Source of the DNA: Pseudonocardia xinjiangensis
GTDB taxonomy: Bacteria > Actinomycetota > Actinomycetes > Mycobacteriales > Pseudonocardiaceae
Length of the DNA stretch: 42,937 nucleotides
Assembly (NCBI RefSeq): GCF_012911925.1
Contig: NZ_JAAXKY010000052.1
Location: 1 to 42,937, forward strand
Direction: 5' to 3'
The notes under the pieces are model-generated. The model was given only the letters and a program-made list of their open reading frames with translations, ran no database searches and was not told where the DNA came from. Below, one piece after another: positions 39,610 to 42,937 of this stretch; position 1 is the first letter of the stretch, and the number at the start of each line of letters is the position of its first letter. The position numbers and the translations under genes were made by a program.

Positions 39610-40848
39610 ATGCAAACCTGGGCAACCGTCGATGTCCCGCGGCTCCCCGGCGGTGGTCCGCCGCTTCGCCTGTACGACACCGCCACCGGTCGCGTACGGC
39701 CGACCGCGCCCGGGCCCACCGCCACGATGTACGTCTGCGGGATCACGCCCTACGACGCCACCCACCTCGGTCACGCCGCGACGTACCTGGCGTTCGACCT
39801 GGTCAACCGCCTCTGGCGCGACCTCGGCCACGACGTGAACTACGTCCAGAACGTCACCGACATCGACGACCCGCTGCTGGAGCGGGCCGCCCGCGACCAC
39901 GACGACTGGGTCGTGCTGGGGATGCGCGAGACGGCGCTGTTCCGCGAGGACATGGAGGCCCTGCGGGTGCTCGCGCCGCAGCACTACATCGGCGCGGTCG
40001 AGGCGATGGGCGAGATCGCCGAGCTCGTCGGCAAGCTGCTCGCCTCCGGGGCGGCCTACCGCATCGACGACCCCGAGTACCCCGACGTCTACTTCGACAG
40101 CTCCGTCACCGGCCACTTCGGCTACGAGTCCCACTACGACGAGCAGAAGATGATCGAGCTGTCCCGCGAGCGTGGCGGCGACCCCGACCGGCCCGGCAAG
40201 CGCCACCCCACCGACGCCCTGCTGTGGCGGATGGCCCGGCCGGACGAGCCGTCCTGGCCGTCCGACCTCGGCCCCGGGCGCCCCGGCTGGCACGTCGAGT
40301 GCGCCGCGATCGCGCTCAACCGGCTCGGCACCCAGATCGACCTCAACGGAGGCGGCTCCGACCTGATCTTCCCCCACCACGAGTTCGGGGCCGCCCACGC
40401 CGAGGCGTTCACCGGCGAACATCCCTTCGCCCGCCACTACACGCACACCGGGATGATCGGGCTCGACGGCGAGAAGATGTCCAAGTCGCGGGGCAACCTG
40501 GTGTTCGTCTCCAAGCTGCGCTCCCAGGGCGTCGACCCCAACGCCATCCGGCTGGGTCTGCTCGCCGGCCACTACCGCGAGGACCGGCCGTGGACCGACG
40601 ACCTGCTCACGCAGGCGCAGGAGCGGCTCGCGCGCTGGCGGGAGGCCGTCGCGCTCGACGCCGGCCCGCCCGCGGACGACCTGGTGCAGCGGCTGCGCAC
40701 CCACCTGGCCGACGACCTGGACACCCCCGCCGCGCTGGCCGCCGTCGACGGGTGGGCCGCGGAGGCACTGGAGCGCCGGGGCACCGACCCGGACGCCCCG
40801 GCGCTCGTCCGCACCGCGCTCGACGCGCTGCTCGGAGTCGCGCTGTAG
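39610..40848 (+). CDS. mshC: Cysteine--1-D-myo-inosityl 2-amino-2-deoxy-alpha-D-glucopyranoside ligase
   Basis: A 412-residue class I aminoacyl-tRNA-synthetase-like ligase. It has [20 protein letters not shown] (zinc Cys 43 and HIGH-like THLGH), [26 protein letters not shown] (zinc Cys), [13 protein letters not shown] and the KMSKS motif [10 protein letters not shown] (about 292). The first residues and the lack of a C-terminal tRNA-binding domain separate MshC from CysS. It joins cysteine to GlcN-inositol in mycothiol synthesis using ATP. Mycothiol is confined to actinobacteria. Confidence 0.93.
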   Translation: MQTWATVDVPRLPGGGPPLRLYDTATGRVRPTAPGPTATMYVCGITPYDATHLGHAATYLAFDLVNRLWRDLGHDVNYVQNVTDIDDPLLERAARDHDDWVVLGMRETALFREDMEALRVLAPQHYIGAVEAMGEIAELVGKLLASGAAYRIDDPEYPDVYFDSSVTGHFGYESHYDEQKMIELSRERGGDPDRPGKRHPTDALLWRMARPDEPSWPSDLGPGRPGWHVECAAIALNRLGTQIDLNGGGSDLIFPHHEFGAAHAEAFTGEHPFARHYTHTGMIGLDGEKMSKSRGNLVFVSKLRSQGVDPNAIRLGLLAGHYREDRPWTDDLLTQAQERLARWREAVALDAGPPADDLVQRLRTHLADDLDTPAALAAVDGWAAEALERRGTDPDAPALVRTALDALLGVAL

Positions 40849-40874
40849 GCACGCCCGGCCGGCGGGGGGCACGG

Positions 40875-41027
40875 TCAGTCCGGCGGCTCGACCGCGCCGG
40901 CGTCGGGCTCGACGTCCTCGCCGTCCGGCACCTGTGCGTCCTCGGCGTCGATCGGGACGTCGAGGTCGCGCTCCGGCGCCCCAGGCGGACGAGGGGGTTC
41001 CGGGTCAGGTTGGGGCGATTGCGTCAT
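40875..41027 (-). CDS. Very small acidic, proline-rich protein
   Basis: A 50-residue frame read from ATG at 41027 to TGA at 40875: MTQSPQPDPEPPRPPGAPER, then DLDVPIDAEDAQVPDGEDVE and PDAGAVEPPD. It has no predicted fold, about 15 acidic residues and strong third-position G/C on the minus strand. The facing frames give no plausible protein. No family is recognised; a disordered acidic protein is likely. It is convergent with mshC and divergent from the DUF2237 gene. Confidence 0.5.
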   Translation of the reverse strand: MTQSPQPDPEPPRPPGAPERDLDVPIDAEDAQVPDGEDVEPDAGAVEPPD

Positions 41028-41062
41028 GCCATCGAGCTACCCGTTCTGGTTGAGTGGGGCAC

Positions 41063-41428
41063 ATGGCGGGCAACGTGCTGGGCGGCGAGCTGCAGACGTG
41101 CGGAACCGACCCGATGACCGGCTTCACCCGCACGGGCTGCTGCGAGGCCGCGTCCGACGACCCGGGCGTCCACACGGTCTGCGCCATGGTCACCGAGGAG
41201 TTCCTCCGGTTCAGCGCCGAACAGGGCAACGACCTGTCCACGCCGCGTCCCGAGTACGGCTTCGCCGGGCTACGGCCCGGTGACCGCTGGTGCCTGTGCG
41301 CCGACCGCTGGGCCGAGGCGCTCGCCGCCGGCGTCGCACCCCCGGTGGTGCTGGAGGCCACCCACGTCCGCACCCTCGACTGGGTCGACCTCGCCGACCT
41401 GCGCCGGCACGCCGCCACCGCCGGCTGA
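41063..41428 (+). CDS. DUF2237-family protein
   Basis: A 121-residue protein. NVLGGELQTCGTDPMTGFTR begins the family signature, followed by CCEAASDDPGVHTVCAMVTEEF, LSTPRPEYGFAGLRPGDRWC and LCADRWAEAL. This set defines DUF2237, a conserved cysteine-containing family of unknown function found in many bacteria. The ATG at 41063 gives MAGNVLGGELQ; GTG at 41054 is in frame but adds only three residues. The stop is immediately followed by the next start (41430). Confidence 0.85.
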   Translation: MAGNVLGGELQTCGTDPMTGFTRTGCCEAASDDPGVHTVCAMVTEEFLRFSAEQGNDLSTPRPEYGFAGLRPGDRWCLCADRWAEALAAGVAPPVVLEATHVRTLDWVDLADLRRHAATAG

Positions 41429-41429
41429 C

Positions 41430-41828
41430 ATGATCACCATCGACCTGGCACTGCGGCTGCGCACCGCCGGACTCGAATGGACCCCGGCGTCGGGCGACCG
41501 GTTCGTGATCCCCGGCCGGGACATGGATGCCGACGTCTTCGTCGTCAGCGAGCTCACGATCGACGTGCACGACGCCCCCACCGGCCGCCTGCTGCGCTTC
41601 AACGGCACCACCGAATGGGCCCTGGACAGCGTCGAACAGGACGCCGTGGTGTGGCTGCCGTCGGAAGGCCAGCTGCGCGCCGCCCTCGGCCCCCGCTTCC
41701 GTCGCCTCGAACCGATCGGCGACGGGTACGCGGTGGTGATCACGGCTCCCGGCGGCGAGGAGCGCCACCTCGACGTGGACGCCGAACGCGCCTACGCCCG
41801 GGCCCTCCTCGCAGTACTGAGCACCTGA
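41430..41828 (+). CDS. Conserved actinobacterial hypothetical protein
   Basis: A 132-residue protein starting at ATG 41430, one base after the DUF2237 stop. It shows LALRLRTAGLEWTPASGDRF, MDADVFVVSELTIDVHDAPT, LRFNGTTEWALDSVEQDAVV and a final helix YARALLAVLST. The pattern is conserved among actinobacteria; the family is sometimes labelled as pilus-assembly CpaE although no ATPase motif is present. Function unknown. Spacing suggests co-expression with DUF2237. A P2 palindrome follows 20 bases after the stop. Confidence 0.75.
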   Translation: MITIDLALRLRTAGLEWTPASGDRFVIPGRDMDADVFVVSELTIDVHDAPTGRLLRFNGTTEWALDSVEQDAVVWLPSEGQLRAALGPRFRRLEPIGDGYAVVITAPGGEERHLDVDAERAYARALLAVLST

Positions 41829-41848
41829 CTCCACACCCGGCCCGGCCG

Positions 41849-41907
41849 CGACATGGACACATGTCGCTGTTCTGAGGCCGTTTCAACAGCGACATGTGTC
41901 CATGTCG
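41849..41907. repeat. P2 compound palindrome, copy A
   Basis: Perfect 23-base arms (41849-41871 and 41885-41907) surround a 13-base loop. Each arm is itself a hairpin: CGACATG-GACA-CATGTCG on the left and CGACATG-TGTC-CATGTCG on the right. It lies between the convergent 41430 gene and the DUF559 gene. It matches copy B at 42873. Confidence 0.9.
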
Positions 41908-41910
41908 GGC

Positions 41911-42750
41911 TCAGGCCGCCGCCAGAGCGGCTTCCACCGTGCGGACCAGCTTGCGCGGGGTGGACAGCAGCGGCTGGGTCACGAACACCACGTCCCACCC
42001 GATCCCGTGCACCCGGTTGAGCCGCTCCCGGTCGTGGTTGAGCGCCCACAGCTGCCCGTCGCGCCACTCCCCGTCGTACTCGACGGCCACCTTCCGCTCC
42101 GGGAAGGCCAGGTCGACCCGTACGACGCGGCCCGTGGCGTCCTCGATCCAGTACTGCGGCACCGGGTGCAGCCCGGCCAGCTCGAGCCACACGCGCACCT
42201 TCGACTCGGGCCGCGACTCCGCGCGGGCGTCGGTGAGCTCGACGGCTCGTCGAGCAGAGACGATGCCGCGGTCCGACCGCGCAGCCACCAGAGCGGCCAC
42301 GGCGTCGCAGTCCACCAGCCCGGCCCGCAGGATGACGTCGAGATCGGCGACGGCGTCCGGTAGCGAACGGTTGAGCGCGAGGTCGAGCGCCATTCGCAGC
42401 GGCGCGGCGATCCGGCCGCCGTACCAGGGTTCGGAATCGTCCCGGCCGACCTCGGTGCGCCGCAGGTCGATGCCGTCGCGCCAGGTGATCCGGCGGCGCA
42501 GCGGAGCCACCACCGCCACCGGGTCGTGCGCCCGCGCGAGCTCGCAGCCGCGGATGGTGGCAGCCGAGCGGCCGATGATCACCGCGTCGGCCGGCAGCAC
42601 CAGCGTTGCGCCCCGGCAGCGGACCGGGTGCGTGACCTTCGTGCGCGCGTCCACGTAGACGTCTCGGAAGAGATTCGCGACGCGCGGGCCGCGCAGCTGC
42701 GCCGGGGTGAGCAGACCGGCCGCGACGGCCTCGGAACCGAGGAAGACCAT
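41911..42750 (-). CDS. DUF559/Vsr-like nuclease-domain protein with AbiEi-like N-terminus
   Basis: A 279-residue protein. The N-terminal third (FLGSEAVAAGLLTPAQLRG, LFRDVYVDA) resembles the winged-helix domain of AbiEi-type antitoxins. The C-terminal domain (about 195-279: ESKVRVWLELAGLHPVPQYW, VRVDLAFPERKVAVEYDGEW, LNHDRERLNRVHGIGWDVVF) is DUF559, a restriction-endonuclease-like fold with D and E-x-D-type acids. Many paralogues occur in actinobacterial genomes and the role is unknown. ATG at 42750 is likely; ATG at 42819 adds 23 residues. P2 palindromes lie 3 bases after its stop and 122 bases before its start. Confidence 0.75.
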   Translation of the reverse strand: MVFLGSEAVAAGLLTPAQLRGPRVANLFRDVYVDARTKVTHPVRCRGATLVLPADAVIIGRSAATIRGCELARAHDPVAVVAPLRRRITWRDGIDLRRTEVGRDDSEPWYGGRIAAPLRMALDLALNRSLPDAVADLDVILRAGLVDCDAVAALVAARSDRGIVSARRAVELTDARAESRPESKVRVWLELAGLHPVPQYWIEDATGRVVRVDLAFPERKVAVEYDGEWRDGQLWALNHDRERLNRVHGIGWDVVFVTQPLLSTPRKLVRTVEAALAAA

Positions 42751-42872
42751 GCCGACACGATCAGGCCGGCGGAGACGGTCGTCGAACGCCCGCCCACACC
42801 CGGGCCACTGCGCGGACATCGATCCCCAGAACCGCTCGCCCCCTTGCGCACGACCCCGTTCTCGTGTTCGGG

Positions 42873-42935
42873 CGCGACATGGCCACATGTCGCTGTTCTG
42901 CGGCCGCTTCAACAGCGACATGTGGCCATGTCGCG
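42873..42935. repeat. P2 compound palindrome, copy B
   Basis: Perfect 25-base arms (42873-42897 and 42911-42935) with a 13-base loop holding GCGGCCGC. It equals copy A except for a paired A:T to C:G change in the arms and two loop changes, so pairing is conserved. The window ends 2 bases later. Confidence 0.9.
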
Positions 42936-42937
42936 GG

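Noticed and set aside
39610..40848. Annotation as cysteinyl-tRNA synthetase
   Set aside because: Motifs are shared, but the protein lacks the C-terminal tRNA-binding domain, has the N-terminus of MshC and is about 50 residues shorter than CysS.
41849..42935. P2 copies as terminal inverted repeats of an insertion sequence
   Set aside because: Each copy is a complete palindrome by itself, no transposase domain is encoded between them, and no target-site duplication is visible (the window ends just after copy B).
1..42937. tRNA, rRNA, riboswitch or phage att sites
   Set aside because: I looked for tRNA-like cloverleaf ends, conserved rRNA segments, integrases and common riboswitch cores and saw none that I could defend by eye.

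Overview
The window is very GC-rich DNA with strong G/C at third codon positions, dense genes, many 4-base stop/start overlaps and many GTG starts. It encodes the mycothiol ligase MshC, an F420-type LLM oxidoreductase, two GAF-ANTAR antiterminators, an ECF42-type sigma factor and a DasR-like operator. This points to an actinomycete chromosome, plausibly Pseudonocardiaceae; the genus is inference. I saw no tRNA, rRNA, CRISPR array, insertion sequence or phage genes.

Layout. 1-6170: a secreted DUF6636-like protein (5' truncated), an SDR, a decayed IclR regulator, a GerW/YtfJ-like protein, a PPOX flavoprotein, a divergent TetR/SDR pair, and an aminotransferase coupled to a YheO/DauR-like PAS-HTH regulator. 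6290-12953: an epimerase and a meroterpenoid-type type III polyketide locus (geranylgeranyl-reductase-like flavoprotein, UbiA prenyltransferase, methyltransferase, type III PKS, aromatic hydroxylase). 12990-17774: the remnant of a DGPF/YCII gene fused by a stop/start overlap to an ECF42 sigma factor, a secreted SGNH hydrolase, and two divergent ArsR-SRPBCC pairs with a DUF899 protein. 17790-21860: a family-A DNA polymerase coupled to a carotenoid-desaturase-like flavoprotein, then an LLM oxidoreductase. 21935-29008: VapBC, two MFS exporters, a BlaI/M56 pair, a terpene-cyclase-like protein and a membrane fatty-acid desaturase. 29067-31591: two head-to-head GAF-ANTAR regulators and a small acidic protein. 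31602-36044: a quinone-oxidoreductase-like MDR protein and a MoxR-type ATPase/VWA pair. 36153-39303: an operon for N-acetylglucosamine use (kinase, SIS-domain protein, NagA) behind a DasR-like operator. 39389-42750: a zinc-ribbon protein, MshC, several small conserved proteins and a DUF559 nuclease-like protein.

The least explained signals are three families of intergenic repeats. P1 is a 51-57 base hairpin beginning GCAGCAAAGCCAC (11317, 36072). P2 is a perfect 23-25 bp palindrome whose arms are themselves hairpins; its two copies exactly bracket the DUF559 gene (41849, 42873). P3 is a tandem GGGCGACTCGCG unit placed right after stop codons (6228, 11373, 14369). At least eight genes have a TAnnnT -10 element six or seven bases before the start codon, which suggests leaderless mRNAs. 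Several divergent promoter regions carry clear palindromic operators, the best being three AACC-N4-GGTT sites between the two arsR genes.
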